A model generated the notes under the pieces. It was not told where the DNA came from, did not search any database, and saw only the letters and a list, made by a program, of their open reading frames with translations. Below are positions 42,728 through 53,319 of a stretch of DNA of 64,000 nucleotides, one piece after another. Position 1 is the first letter of the stretch; the number at the start of each line of letters is the position of its first letter. Position numbers and translations under genes: made by a program. This DNA comes from Sphingomonas oligoaromativorans (GTDB lineage: Bacteria > Pseudomonadota > Alphaproteobacteria > Sphingomonadales > Sphingomonadaceae). The stretch is taken from positions 248,001 to 312,000 of the forward strand of contig NZ_JAASQK010000001.1 of NCBI RefSeq assembly GCF_011762195.1. The letters are read 5' to 3'.

Positions 42728-43675
42728 TTATCGGGGGGCTGCGGCGCGGGCGAGGCGGTCGTTGATCGCGAGGCCGAGGCCTTCGCGCGGGATAGGCGCC
42801 ACCGCGATGGCCGTGGACGCGGTTTCATCCGCATCGTGCAGCGCGCCGAACAGCCGGGATGCGGCCTCGATCAGATCGCCTGAGGCGGACAGCGTGTCGT
42901 CGCCCGCGACGTCTCCGAAGCCGATCAGCCATTCGCCGTCGCGCCGCCCGGTCGCATCGAGGCGGAGCGGCTTGCCCGGCGCATAATGGCTGGAAAGCTG
43001 GCCCGGCGCCTCGATCGCCGCATCCGCGACGGGGGAGAGGACGGGCAGGCCGCTCGCCTCCTCCAGCGCCTTCGCATCCACCGGGCCGGGGCGGAGCAGG
43101 CGCAGCTTGTCCTCCTCCACCGCGACGATGGTGGATTCCAGCCCATGCCGCGTCGCGCCGCCGTCGAGGATGAGGCTCACCTTGCCGCCGAGCGAGGCCG
43201 CGACATGCGCGGCGCGGGTCGCGCTGATCCGGCCGCTGGCGTTGGCGGAGGGGGCGGCGAGCGGGCGGCCCGAGGCCGCGATCAGCGCGCGCATCGCGGG
43301 GTGCGCCGGCATCCGTATGGCGACCGTCGACAGCCCCGCCGTCACCAGATCGGCGACCGGCGATCCCGCGCGCGCGGGCAGTACCATGGTCAGCGGCCCC
43401 GGCCAGAAGGCGGCGGCGAGGCGGTGGGCGGCGGGCGGCAGCTCGGCCAGCGTCTCGGCCTGCTCCAGGCTCGCGACATGGACGATCAGCGGATTGAACG
43501 AGGGCCGCCCCTTGGCCGCATAGATGCGCGCCACCGCCTCGCCCGAGGTCGCGTCGGCGGCGAGGCCGTAGACCGTCTCGGTCGGCACCGCGACGGGCAG
43601 CCCTTCGCGGATCTGCGCGGCGGCGACCGCGATCGCGTCGTCGTCGAGGGGGAGGATGCGGGGATGGGACGGCAT
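42728..43675 (-). CDS. tsaC: Threonylcarbamoyl-AMP synthase (Sua5/YrdC/TsaC type)
   Basis: 315 residues, matching the longer Sua5 form with a YrdC domain plus C-terminal Sua5 domain. It makes threonylcarbamoyl-AMP from Thr, bicarbonate and ATP for the tRNA t6A37 modification. Visible motifs: PTETVYGLAADA, KGRPSFNPLIVHV, FWPGPLTMVLP, APSANASGRISAT and the linker SSHYAPGKPLRLD. Housekeeping gene, divergent from glmM. Confidence 0.95.
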   Translation of the reverse strand: MPSHPRILPLDDDAIAVAAAQIREGLPVAVPTETVYGLAADATSGEAVARIYAAKGRPSFNPLIVHVASLEQAETLAELPPAAHRLAAAFWPGPLTMVLPARAGSPVADLVTAGLSTVAIRMPAHPAMRALIAASGRPLAAPSANASGRISATRAAHVAASLGGKVSLILDGGATRHGLESTIVAVEEDKLRLLRPGPVDAKALEEASGLPVLSPVADAAIEAPGQLSSHYAPGKPLRLDATGRRDGEWLIGFGDVAGDDTLSASGDLIEAASRLFGALHDADETASTAIAVAPIPREGLGLAINDRLARAAAPR

Positions 43676-43770
43676 GACCGGGCGCTAAACCGCCGGGGCC
43701 GATCAGGCAACAGTATGAACTGGCGGTCGGCCGCCCGAGCGGAGTATGAGCGCCCGAGGAAGGAGCATCT

Positions 43771-45108
43771 ATGGCGCGCAAATATTTCGGCACGGACGGC
43801 ATTCGCGGGCGGACCAACGAGGCGCCGATGACGGCGGAGCTGGCGATGCGCGTGGGGCAGGCGGCCGGCGCACACTTCCTGCGCGGCGATTATCGCCACC
43901 GCGTGGTGATCGGCAAGGACACGCGCCTGTCGGGCTACATGATGGAATCCGCGCTGGTGGCGGGGTTCACCTCGGTGGGCATGGACGTGATCCTCGTCGG
44001 CCCGATGCCGACCCCGGCGGTGGCGCTGCTCACCAAGGCGATGCGCGCGGATATCGGCGTGATGATCTCGGCCAGCCACAATCCCTATCAGGATAACGGT
44101 ATCAAGCTGTTCGGCCCGGACGGCTTCAAGCTCTCCGACGAGGATGAGATGCAGATCGAGGCGATGCTCGATCAGCCGCCGACGCTCGCGAAGCCCGAGG
44201 CGATCGGCCGCGCCCAGCGCATCGAGGACGCGCGCGGCCGCTACATCCACGGCGTGAAGGCGACCTTCCCGGAGGATCTGCGCCTCGACGGCCTGCGTAT
44301 CGTGATCGATTGCGCGCACGGCGCCGCCTATAATGTCGCGCCTTCCGCGCTGTGGGAGCTGGGCGCCGACGTGATCGCGATCGGCGTCAAGCCGGACGGC
44401 ACCAACGTCAACGACAAGGTCGGCTCCACCGCGCCCGAGGCCTTGCAGCGCAAGGTGCTGGAGACGCGCGCCGATATCGGCATCGCGCTGGACGGCGACG
44501 CGGACCGGCTCATCATCGTCGACGAGCGCGGCCAGATCGTCGACGGCGACCAGATCATGGCGGTGATCGCCACCGGCTTCCAGCGGCGCGGCCTGCTCAA
44601 GGGCGGCGGCATCGTCGCGACGGTGATGTCCAACCTCGGGCTGGAACGCTATTTGGAGGCGAACGGGCTGACGCTGCACCGCACCGCGGTCGGCGACCGC
44701 TATGTGCTGGAGGCGATGCGCCGTGACGGCTTCAATGTCGGCGGCGAGCAGTCTGGGCATCTCATCCTGTCCGACTATGCCACCACCGGCGACGGGCTGC
44801 TCGCCGCGCTTCAGGTGCTGGCCGAGCTGGTCGAGAGCGGCAAGCCCGCCTCGGAGCTGCTCCGCTGTTTCGAGCCGCTGCCGCAGAAGCTCCAGAATGT
44901 CCGCTTCAAGAACGGCGCGCCGCTGGAGGCCGATACGGTGAAGGCGGCTATCGCCGAGGCGGAGGAGAAGCTCGCCGGCACCGGCCGCCTGCTGATCCGC
45001 AAGTCGGGCACCGAGCCGCTGATCCGCGTGATGGCGGAGGGCGAAGACCCGGCGCTGGTGCAGCAGGTGGTGGAGGCCGTCTGCGAGGCGGTGAGGCGCG
45101 CCGCCTGA
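43771..45108 (+). CDS. glmM: Phosphoglucosamine mutase (GlmM)
   Basis: 445 residues, full length. GlmM converts glucosamine-6-phosphate to glucosamine-1-phosphate for UDP-GlcNAc synthesis. [11 protein letters not shown] opens the protein; the phosphoserine lies in [12 protein letters not shown] (Ser about 102); the metal-binding loop is DGDADR; the C-terminal phosphate site is [21 protein letters not shown] is a good ribosome site. Its TGA overlaps the next ATG by one base. It supplies precursors for peptidoglycan, LPS and the capsule. Confidence 0.96.
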   Translation: MARKYFGTDGIRGRTNEAPMTAELAMRVGQAAGAHFLRGDYRHRVVIGKDTRLSGYMMESALVAGFTSVGMDVILVGPMPTPAVALLTKAMRADIGVMISASHNPYQDNGIKLFGPDGFKLSDEDEMQIEAMLDQPPTLAKPEAIGRAQRIEDARGRYIHGVKATFPEDLRLDGLRIVIDCAHGAAYNVAPSALWELGADVIAIGVKPDGTNVNDKVGSTAPEALQRKVLETRADIGIALDGDADRLIIVDERGQIVDGDQIMAVIATGFQRRGLLKGGGIVATVMSNLGLERYLEANGLTLHRTAVGDRYVLEAMRRDGFNVGGEQSGHLILSDYATTGDGLLAALQVLAELVESGKPASELLRCFEPLPQKLQNVRFKNGAPLEADTVKAAIAEAEEKLAGTGRLLIRKSGTEPLIRVMAEGEDPALVQQVVEAVCEAVRRAA

Positions 45109-45329
45109 TGCTGGAGATGAGGCCCCTGTGCGAGGCGTGCGGGCGCATCCTGCCGGCCGATCGCGACGGGGCCTTCATCTGCTCGATGGAATGCACCTTC
45201 TGTTCGGACTGCGTGGTGGGGCCGCTCGACGGCGCGTGCCCCAACTGCAAGGGCGAGCTGCGCCCGCGTCCGCCGCGCGGGGGCGATCTGCTGGCGCGCT
45301 ATCCGGCGGCGGCGGCGCGTCCGGCATGA
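45108..45329 (+). CDS. DUF1272 small cysteine-rich protein
   Basis: 73 residues. Five CxxC-like elements (CEAC, CSMEC, CTFC, CSDC, CPNC) should bind two zinc ions, as typical of DUF1272. It overlaps glmM by one base and thiD by four, so it is translated from the same messenger. Function is unknown; small zinc proteins of this type may aid assembly or RNA binding. The proline/arginine-rich tail is variable in the family. Confidence 0.85.
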   Translation: MLEMRPLCEACGRILPADRDGAFICSMECTFCSDCVVGPLDGACPNCKGELRPRPPRGGDLLARYPAAAARPA

Positions 45330-46087
45330 CCATCCCGCGCGTACTCATCATCGCCGGCTCGGATTCCGGGGGCGGGGCGGGCATTCAGGCCGACATCAGG
45401 ACGGTGACCGCCTTCGGCTGCCACGCCATGACCGCGATCACCGCGATCACCGCGCAGAACACGCGGGGCGTGACGGGCGTGGCGCTCACCGATCCGGCGA
45501 TGGTGGTGGCGCAGATCGACGCGGTGCTCTCCGACATCGGCGCGGATGCGATCAAGATCGGCATGATCGGCTCGTCTGCCATCGCCGAGGCGGTGGCCGA
45601 TCGGCTGGAGGCGGCCGACGCGCGTGTGCCGCTGGTGTTCGATCCGGTGATGGTCGCGACCAGCGGGGCGATGCTGGCGGACGATGCCACCATCGCGGCG
45701 TTCGAGCGGCTGATGCGCCTCGCGGTGCTGGTGACGCCGAATATCCCCGAACTGGCCGTGCTGTCGCCCAGGGGGGCCGAGGCGCTGGTCCGGCGGACGG
45801 GCACGGCGGTGCTTGCCAAGGGCGGCCATGGCGAAGGGGAACTGCTGATCGACGCGCTCATCCTCCCCGGCGGGGAGCGGACCGAATGGGGCGGCCAGCG
45901 GATCGTCACCCGCCACACCCACGGCACCGGCTGCACGATGGCGAGCGCGATCGCCTCGGGGCTGGCGCGGGGCGACGATCTCGCCAAGGCGGTGGCGGCG
46001 GCGCGGCGCTATGTCCGCACGGCGATCGAGGCGGCGCCGGGGCTGGGGCAGGGCAGCGGGCCGCTCGGCCCCGGCATCGTCGGCTAG
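45326..46087 (+). CDS. thiD: Hydroxymethylpyrimidine/phosphomethylpyrimidine kinase (ThiD)
   Basis: 253 residues. A ribokinase-fold enzyme that phosphorylates HMP and HMP-P for thiamine synthesis. Motifs: IIAGSDSGGGAGIQADI, TAITAQNTRGV, DPVMVATSGAML, TPNIPEL and the anion-hole/catalytic THGTGCTMASAIA. The start overlaps DUF1272 (ATGA). No TPP riboswitch precedes it because it is embedded in the glmM transcript. Ends tail to tail with the dehydrogenase gene (4-base overlap). Confidence 0.94.
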   Translation: MTIPRVLIIAGSDSGGGAGIQADIRTVTAFGCHAMTAITAITAQNTRGVTGVALTDPAMVVAQIDAVLSDIGADAIKIGMIGSSAIAEAVADRLEAADARVPLVFDPVMVATSGAMLADDATIAAFERLMRLAVLVTPNIPELAVLSPRGAEALVRRTGTAVLAKGGHGEGELLIDALILPGGERTEWGGQRIVTRHTHGTGCTMASAIASGLARGDDLAKAVAAARRYVRTAIEAAPGLGQGSGPLGPGIVG

Positions 46088-47406
46088 AGCGTCCAGACCT
46101 TCCGGCCGAAGTCCCGGCCCCGGAACACGCCCTTCACATCCGCGAACAGGCCGTTTTCCTCGACGAGGGCGGCCAGCGCCGCATCGCTCATGTCGCGATA
46201 GAAGCGATGCGACACCGCCGACACGACGAGATCGTATTGCCGGCCCAGCGCGTCGGGATCGAGGCGGACGCCATAATCCTTCTCGGCCTCGGCGGCATCG
46301 GCGAGCGGATCATGCACCGTCACCGAATGGCCGTGATACCAGAAGCGCTTCACGATATCGCCGACCTTGGAGTTCCTGAGATCGGGCACGTCCTCCTTGA
46401 AGGTGACGCCGAGGATCAGGATGCGCAGCGCGTGGCGCCCCATCTTGAGGTGCAGCGTGTCGGCGATCCAGCGGCCCATATCGTCGTTCACCCGGCGCGA
46501 GGCGGGGATGACTTCGGGCAGGTGCCCCAGCTCGATCGCGCGGTGCGAGAGATAATAGGGATCGACGCCGATGCAGTGCCCGCCCACCAGGCCGGGGGTG
46601 AAGGGCAGGAAATTCCACTTGGTCCTGGCCGCGTCGATCACATCCCAGATCGATACGTCGAGGCGGGCGAAGATGCGCGTCACCTCGTTCATGAAGGCGA
46701 TGTTGATGTCGCGCTGGGCGTTCTCGATCGCCTTGGCGCCCTCGGCCGCCTTGATCGAGGCGGCGCGGAAGGTGCCGCCCGTCGTCACGCGCTCGTAGAT
46801 GGCGGAGACGCGCTCGCACGTTTCGGGGCTGTCGCCGGAGACGACCTTCACGATGCGGTCGACGGTATGCTCGCGGTCGCCGGGATTGATGCGTTCGGGC
46901 GAATAGCCGACGACGAAGCCTTCCTTCCACTGGAGCCCCGAGACGCGCTCCATCGCGGGCACGCACAGTTCCTCGGTGACGCCCGGATAGACGGTGCTCT
47001 CGAAGATCACGAGCGGCTTGCGGCTGCCGTCCAGCATCCGCCCGACCATCTCGCTCGCCGAGATCAGCGCGCGCAGGTCCGGCCGGTTGCGCTCGTCGAC
47101 GGGCGTGGGGACGGTGACGATGTAGACGTCCGCCGGGGCGCATCCCGCCGCGTCCGAATGATATTCGAGCGTGGATGCGGCGAGCGTCTCCGCATCGATC
47201 TCCCCGGTGCGATCCTCGCCTCGGGTCAGTTCCGCGACGCGCTCTGCGCTGATGTCGAGGCCCGCGGTCGGGAAGCTGCGGGCCAGCGCGACCGCCAGCG
47301 GCAGGCCGACATAGCCCAGCCCGATCACGACGATCGACTGGGTATCGGCCGCGCCCGAAGCGGAGGCGTTGGGGGCGGAGGTCGGGTCTGCGAAGCGTAC
47401 GTCCAT
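46084..47406 (-). CDS. UDP-sugar 6-dehydrogenase (WbpO/TviB-like nucleotide-sugar dehydrogenase)
   Basis: 440 residues. NAD-dependent four-electron oxidation of a UDP-hexose or UDP-HexNAc to the uronate. N-terminal VVIGLGYVGLPLAVALAR, middle domain with FESTVYPGVTEE and ENAQRDINIAFMNE, catalytic Cys in GGHCIGVDPYYL, and C-terminal ILGVTFKEDVPDLRNSKV. The middle-domain pattern is closer to WbpO/TviB (UDP-GalNAc dehydrogenase) than to UDP-glucose dehydrogenase. It may supply an acidic sugar to the capsule; it is not in the capsule operon. Confidence 0.88.
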   Translation of the reverse strand: MDVRFADPTSAPNASASGAADTQSIVVIGLGYVGLPLAVALARSFPTAGLDISAERVAELTRGEDRTGEIDAETLAASTLEYHSDAAGCAPADVYIVTVPTPVDERNRPDLRALISASEMVGRMLDGSRKPLVIFESTVYPGVTEELCVPAMERVSGLQWKEGFVVGYSPERINPGDREHTVDRIVKVVSGDSPETCERVSAIYERVTTGGTFRAASIKAAEGAKAIENAQRDINIAFMNEVTRIFARLDVSIWDVIDAARTKWNFLPFTPGLVGGHCIGVDPYYLSHRAIELGHLPEVIPASRRVNDDMGRWIADTLHLKMGRHALRILILGVTFKEDVPDLRNSKVGDIVKRFWYHGHSVTVHDPLADAAEAEKDYGVRLDPDALGRQYDLVVSAVSHRFYRDMSDAALAALVEENGLFADVKGVFRGRDFGRKVWTL

Positions 47407-47533
47407 GCGGGCGGCATAACGCGTTGGTGTAAAAGCTTCGTCAAGGCGCCTTTCGTCGGCTTCTGCCGTTGAAAATCCCGTTCCGGCGCACCACCCTCTC
47501 GCCCGAGAGATTCTCTAGCTTCGGAGTAAGGAA

Positions 47534-48076
47534 ATGGCGCAGGAGATCGCGACGCTGGCAGGGGGCTGCTTCTGGTGCGTCGAGGCCGTGTTCGACGATG
47601 TGATCGGCATCGAGTCGGTGGAGAGCGGCTATACCGGCGGCACGGTGGCCAACCCGAGCTACAAGCGGGTGTGCGAGGGCGATACAGGCCATGCCGAGGC
47701 GGTGCGCGTCGCCTTCGACCCGGACGTCATCAGCTATGACGACCTGCTCGACATCTTCTTCCACATCCACAACCCGACGCAGCTCAACCGTCAGGGCAAC
47801 GACGTCGGCACGCAGTATCGCTCGGCGGTCTTCCCGCATTCGCCCGCGCAGGAGGCATCCGCCCGCGCCGCGATCGCGCGTGCGCAGGCCGAATATGAGG
47901 AGCCGGTCGTGACCACGATCGAGCCGCTCGCGCCCTGGTATGTCGCCGAGGACTATCACCAGGAATATTTCGAGCGGCAGGGTTCGGAGAACGCCTATTG
48001 CATGGCGGTCGTCGCGCCCAAGCTCCAGAAGTTCCGCAAGAGCTATGCGGCGCGGCTGAAGCGCCAGACGGCCTGA
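47534..48076 (+). CDS. msrA: Peptide-methionine (S)-S-oxide reductase MsrA
   Basis: 180 residues. The catalytic [10 protein letters not shown] is at the N-terminus; other family blocks are [44 protein letters not shown] and YHQEYFERQ. Cytosolic, no signal peptide. A GGAGTAAGGA stretch precedes the ATG. Repairs oxidised methionine. Confidence 0.96.
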   Translation: MAQEIATLAGGCFWCVEAVFDDVIGIESVESGYTGGTVANPSYKRVCEGDTGHAEAVRVAFDPDVISYDDLLDIFFHIHNPTQLNRQGNDVGTQYRSAVFPHSPAQEASARAAIARAQAEYEEPVVTTIEPLAPWYVAEDYHQEYFERQGSENAYCMAVVAPKLQKFRKSYAARLKRQTA

Positions 48077-48090
48077 TCTGATCGGGCGGG

Positions 48091-48112
48091 GCGGGGGCCT
48101 GCCGGCCTCCGC
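48091..48112. terminator. Hairpin between msrA and a convergent small gene
   Basis: Arms GCGGGGGCC (48091-48099) and GGCCTCCGC (48104-48112), nine pairs with one G-T, four-base loop. No T-tract; placed 15 bases after the msrA stop and 12 bases from the stop of the small minus-strand gene. Confidence 0.45.
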
Positions 48113-48123
48113 CCGCTTCGTCC

Positions 48124-48231
48124 TCAGTGGCCGGCCAGCGCCACGAAGCCGAGACAGAAGCTGCCGCCGATCACGATCAGCACCAGCTTCGGCGAAATCG
48201 GCGCCGGTCGCGCCCCCTTCCAGAGACTCAT
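48124..48231 (-). CDS. 35-residue single-TM protein
   Basis: A tiny open frame with AGGGGG about 9 bases before its ATG. It has a basic N-terminus (MSLWKGARPAPISPK) followed by a 20-residue hydrophobic helix ending close to the C-terminus. A longer open frame continues upstream through the promoter of rnhB, but only this end shows a good start and membrane-protein logic. Function unknown; such small proteins often tune membrane complexes. Confidence 0.55.
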   Translation of the reverse strand: MSLWKGARPAPISPKLVLIVIGGSFCLGFVALAGH

Positions 48232-48324
48232 GGCATCATCCCCCTGTGGCGCCATCCTGCGCCGCAAAGATGAGCATATGTTTGACGGTTCCTTGATCGG
48301 CCGGATCGCCCTAGGAGGGGCGTC

Positions 48325-48927
48325 ATGCCTCCCAGCTTCCGTTATGAGCGAGACCATCCCGAACCCTGCGCCGGCGTCGACGAGGCGGGGCGGGGGCCGC
48401 TGGCCGGGCCGGTGGTCGCGGCGGCCGTGATCCTCGACCGGCGGCGCGTGCCGCGCGGCATCGATGACTCCAAGAAGCTCACCGAGGCCGCCCGCGAGGG
48501 GCTCTATGACCGCATAGTGCGATCCTCGACGGGCTGGGGCGTCGGCATCGTCGACGTGGAGGAGATCGACCGGCTCAACATCTATCACGCCACGATGCTC
48601 GCCATGAGCCGCGCGGTGGATGCGCTGGGCGTCGAGCCGGGGATGGTGCTGGTCGACGGCAACGCGCTGCCCAAATGGCGGCATCCGGCGCGGGCGATCG
48701 TCTCGGGCGACGCGCTCAGCCGCTCGATCGCGGCCGCCTCGATCATCGCCAAGGTGACGCGCGACCGGATGATGCAGGAGTATGACGGGCAATATCCGGG
48801 CTATGGCTGGCGTCAGAACAAGGGCTACGGCACGGCGGAGCATCGCGCGGCGCTGATCGAGCTTGGGCCGACGCCGCTCCACAGGCGGAGCTTCGCGCCG
48901 GTCGCGCAGCTTTGCCTTGCGCTTTAG
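48325..48927 (+). CDS. rnhB: Ribonuclease HII
   Basis: 200 residues. Removes ribonucleotides and RNA-DNA hybrids. Acidic active site: [34 protein letters not shown] and [12 protein letters not shown] with the family's tail [21 protein letters not shown] precedes the ATG. It is the last gene before the ccrM promoter region. Confidence 0.96.
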   Translation: MPPSFRYERDHPEPCAGVDEAGRGPLAGPVVAAAVILDRRRVPRGIDDSKKLTEAAREGLYDRIVRSSTGWGVGIVDVEEIDRLNIYHATMLAMSRAVDALGVEPGMVLVDGNALPKWRHPARAIVSGDALSRSIAAASIIAKVTRDRMMQEYDGQYPGYGWRQNKGYGTAEHRAALIELGPTPLHRRSFAPVAQLCLAL

Positions 48928-48981
48928 GCTGACAACCGAGCGCTCATCCTAGGCGCGGAAATTTACCCTAAAAATGAAACT

Positions 48982-49132
48982 GAGTCGTTTGAGTCACACC
49001 ACAAGGGGTTGAGTCAGGCGAGTTGCTCCGACTCCTAGATGTGGTGTCAGGGTGAATCGGTTCTCCCTCCGTACCGCCGCGACTCGCGGGATTCCGGGGG
49101 TTTTTTGCTTGACGGGCGAGTCGCGGGGAATC
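48982..49132. promoter_or_regulatory. Cluster of nine GANTC methylation sites upstream of ccrM
   Basis: GANTC sites start at 48982, 48991, 49011, 49030, 49054, 49081, 49090, 49118 and 49128. They occupy the gap between rnhB and ccrM. The last two lie between a consensus-like TTGACG (49109-49114) and a weak -10 region near 49133-49138. Inverted repeats overlap them: CCGCGACTCGC (49077-49087) with GCGAGTCGCGG (49116-49126), and ACACCACA (48996-49003) with TGTGGTGT (49040-49047). In Caulobacter ccrM transcription is known to respond to methylation of GANTC sites in its own promoter; the density here is far higher. Confidence 0.85.
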
Positions 49133-49138
49133 ACTTAG

Positions 49139-51438
<2,300 letters not shown>

Positions 51439-51464
51439 GGGGCGTTCGCGCCGTCCTTCCCTTC

Positions 51465-51594
51465 TTCGTCATCCTGACGGAAGTCAGGATCCATGAACGC
51501 GGCGTTCGAGTGGTCGCTCCGCTTGGCGGCGGGCGCGACGGCGATGCGGTTCGCGTGGCGTCGAATGAATCCCGGCCTCCGCCGGGATGACGAA
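51465..51594. repeat. Pair of inverted REP-like hairpins
   Basis: Left unit: TTCGTC then the hairpin ATCCTGAC (51471-51478)-GGAA-GTCAGGAT (51483-51490). Right unit: hairpin ATCCCGGC (51569-51576)-CTCC-GCCGGGAT (51581-51588) followed by GACGAA (51589-51594). The two are in opposite orientation, 78 bases between hairpins, forming a BIME-like element in the convergent gap between folP and the sigma-54-type regulator. Similar GTCATCC...GGATGAC repeats are dispersed in sphingomonad genomes. Confidence 0.75.
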
Positions 51595-51612
51595 AAGCGG
51601 GAGAGGCAGGCC

Positions 51613-53046
51613 TCAGGCCGCCGTATCGATCCCGAGTTCGCCGAGCTTGCGGTAGAGCGTCGAGCGGCCGATGCCGAGGCGGCGGGCGACTTCGCTCATG
51701 CGGCCGCGATAATGGCTGATCGCGTGGCGGATGACGTCGGCCTCGATCTCGTCGAGCGGGCGGAGGTGCCCGTCCGGCGTGTAGAGCGTCACGCCGCCGG
51801 ACGGCGACACCGGCACGCGATGCCCGAGCCCGTTGCCGCGCGGCTGGCGGCGGCGGGAGAAGCTCTCCTGCGCGATCTGCGGGAAGTCGGCGGTGGTGAG
51901 CGACGGCGCGTCGCACAGCACGGCGGCGCGGAACAGCGCGTTCTGGAGCTGGCGGACATTGCCCGGCCAGTCATAGCCGGCGAGCAGCGCCAGCGCGTCG
52001 TCGGTGATCTCCAGCTCGCGCAGACCCGGCTGGTGGGCGATGCGATCGAGCAGATGGCGGACGAGCAGCGGCAGGTCGCCCATCCGTTCGCGCAGCGGCG
52101 GGATCGCGACATGCACGCCGGCGAGCCGATAGAGCAGGTCTTCGCGGAAGCGCCCGGCGGCGACCTCCTCGGCCAGCGACATGCGGCTGGCGGCGATGAT
52201 GCGGATATCGACCTCGCGATACCCGCGACTACCGAGCGGCCAGATGCGCCCCGTCTCGATCGTGGCGAGCAGGCGCGCCTGCGTGTCGAGCGCGAGCGAG
52301 GAGACGTCGTCGAGGAACAGCGTGCCGCCGTCCGCCTCCACGAACCGGCCGGGCTTGCGCTCGAAGGCGCCGGCGAAGGCGCCGCGCTCATGGCCGAACA
52401 GATCCGAATCGATGACGTTGGCGGGGATGGCGCCGCAATCGATCACCACCAGCGGGCGCTGGGCGCGGGGCGAGGCGGCGTGGATCGCCTCGGCGAACAT
52501 CTCCTTGCCGGTGCCGCGCTCGCCCTCGATCAGCACGGGGATGCGCGCGCGGGCGGCCTTGGCGGCGGTGGCGACCGCCGCGCGGAAGGCGGTGCCCGTG
52601 CCGACGATCTCCTCGAAGGGGAGCGGCTGCCACAATTTCTCCGCCATCGGGCGCAGCTCGCCCTCGATCGACTGGCGGTTGGCGGCGGCGTCGAGGGCGG
52701 CCAGCAGGCGATCCGGCGCGATCGGCTTCACCAGATAGTCTGTCGCGCCCTGACGCATCGCCTCCACCGCGACGGCGAGGCCCGCCATTTCGGTGAGGAT
52801 ATGGACGGCCTTGTCGGGATGCTGGGCGCGCAGCTCCGCGACCATGGCGGGCGTGTCGTCGCGCTGGTCGATCAGGATCGCCTCGATGGTGCTGCCCTGC
52901 GGCGTGGAGAGCGAGGCGAGCGAATCCGGGCCGATATCCGCGACGATCGTCCGCCAGCCGGCGCGGGCGGCGATGGCGGAGACGAGACGCCGCTGGCCGG
53001 CATCCTCATCGATCAGCAAAAGGCTTCGGATCGTCTCGCGCGGCAT
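51613..53046 (-). CDS. Sigma-54-type AAA+ response regulator with altered GAFTGA loop
   Basis: 477 residues. N-terminal receiver (LLLIDEDAGQRR; acceptor Asp in AILIDQRDD; Lys in DYLVKPI), central AAA+ domain with Walker A GERGTGKEMFAEAIH and Walker B GGTLFLDDVSSL, and C-terminal Fis-type HTH (VARRLGIGRSTLYRKLGEL). The sigma-54 contact loop reads GAFAGA instead of GAFTGA. The Thr is usually needed for open-complex formation, so the protein may work poorly with sigma-54, use another factor, or be compensated elsewhere. Flagellar genes lie 8 kb away, but no direct link is visible. Confidence 0.9.
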   Translation of the reverse strand: MPRETIRSLLLIDEDAGQRRLVSAIAARAGWRTIVADIGPDSLASLSTPQGSTIEAILIDQRDDTPAMVAELRAQHPDKAVHILTEMAGLAVAVEAMRQGATDYLVKPIAPDRLLAALDAAANRQSIEGELRPMAEKLWQPLPFEEIVGTGTAFRAAVATAAKAARARIPVLIEGERGTGKEMFAEAIHAASPRAQRPLVVIDCGAIPANVIDSDLFGHERGAFAGAFERKPGRFVEADGGTLFLDDVSSLALDTQARLLATIETGRIWPLGSRGYREVDIRIIAASRMSLAEEVAAGRFREDLLYRLAGVHVAIPPLRERMGDLPLLVRHLLDRIAHQPGLRELEITDDALALLAGYDWPGNVRQLQNALFRAAVLCDAPSLTTADFPQIAQESFSRRRQPRGNGLGHRVPVSPSGGVTLYTPDGHLRPLDEIEADVIRHAISHYRGRMSEVARRLGIGRSTLYRKLGELGIDTAA

Positions 53047-53100
53047 TCCGTTTCCTCTGGAATTGGTCTTGTCGGTAACGTCGTCAGGTAAAGACAGGCT

Positions 53101-53121
53101 TAATCACCCTACATATGATTA
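53101..53121. promoter_or_regulatory. Inverted repeat between the sigma-54-type regulator and the pnt operon
   Basis: TAATCA (53101-53106) and TGATTA (53116-53121), nine bases apart, in an AT-richer patch between divergent genes. Possible operator for either direction; no factor can be named. Confidence 0.3.
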
Positions 53122-53181
53122 GGCTTGCAGCCCGGATTCAGGCAGGTAGAAATCACCGCACTGCAATCCAGCGAGGCCCCG

Positions 53182-53313
53182 ATGGCAGAAAGCTCCCACG
53201 TTGAGATGAATGCTCATCAGCAAACCTATGGCAGTTTCGTCAGGCTGTTGAAATATGGTGCTGCTGCCTGTTTCGTTGCGGCGTTTGTCGTCATCCTGCT
53301 CATCGCGAACTGA
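53182..53313 (+). CDS. aa3-type cytochrome c oxidase subunit IV-like peptide
   Basis: 43 residues: a short polar part (MAESSHVEMNAHQQTY) and one TM helix ending at IAN. This matches the small bacterial aa3-oxidase subunit IV family, found as a one-helix accessory subunit. ATG 53182 follows GAGG; the open frame from 53125 is longer than the family. It precedes pntAA by 6 bases, an arrangement shared with related genomes, so it may serve the transhydrogenase or the oxidase. Confidence 0.75.
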   Translation: MAESSHVEMNAHQQTYGSFVRLLKYGAAACFVAAFVVILLIAN

Positions 53314-53319
53314 CGGCCG

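Noticed and set aside
45100-45330. TPP riboswitch for thiD
   Set aside because: thiD starts inside the DUF1272 stop and is transcribed from glmM; no THI-box-like sequence was found upstream.
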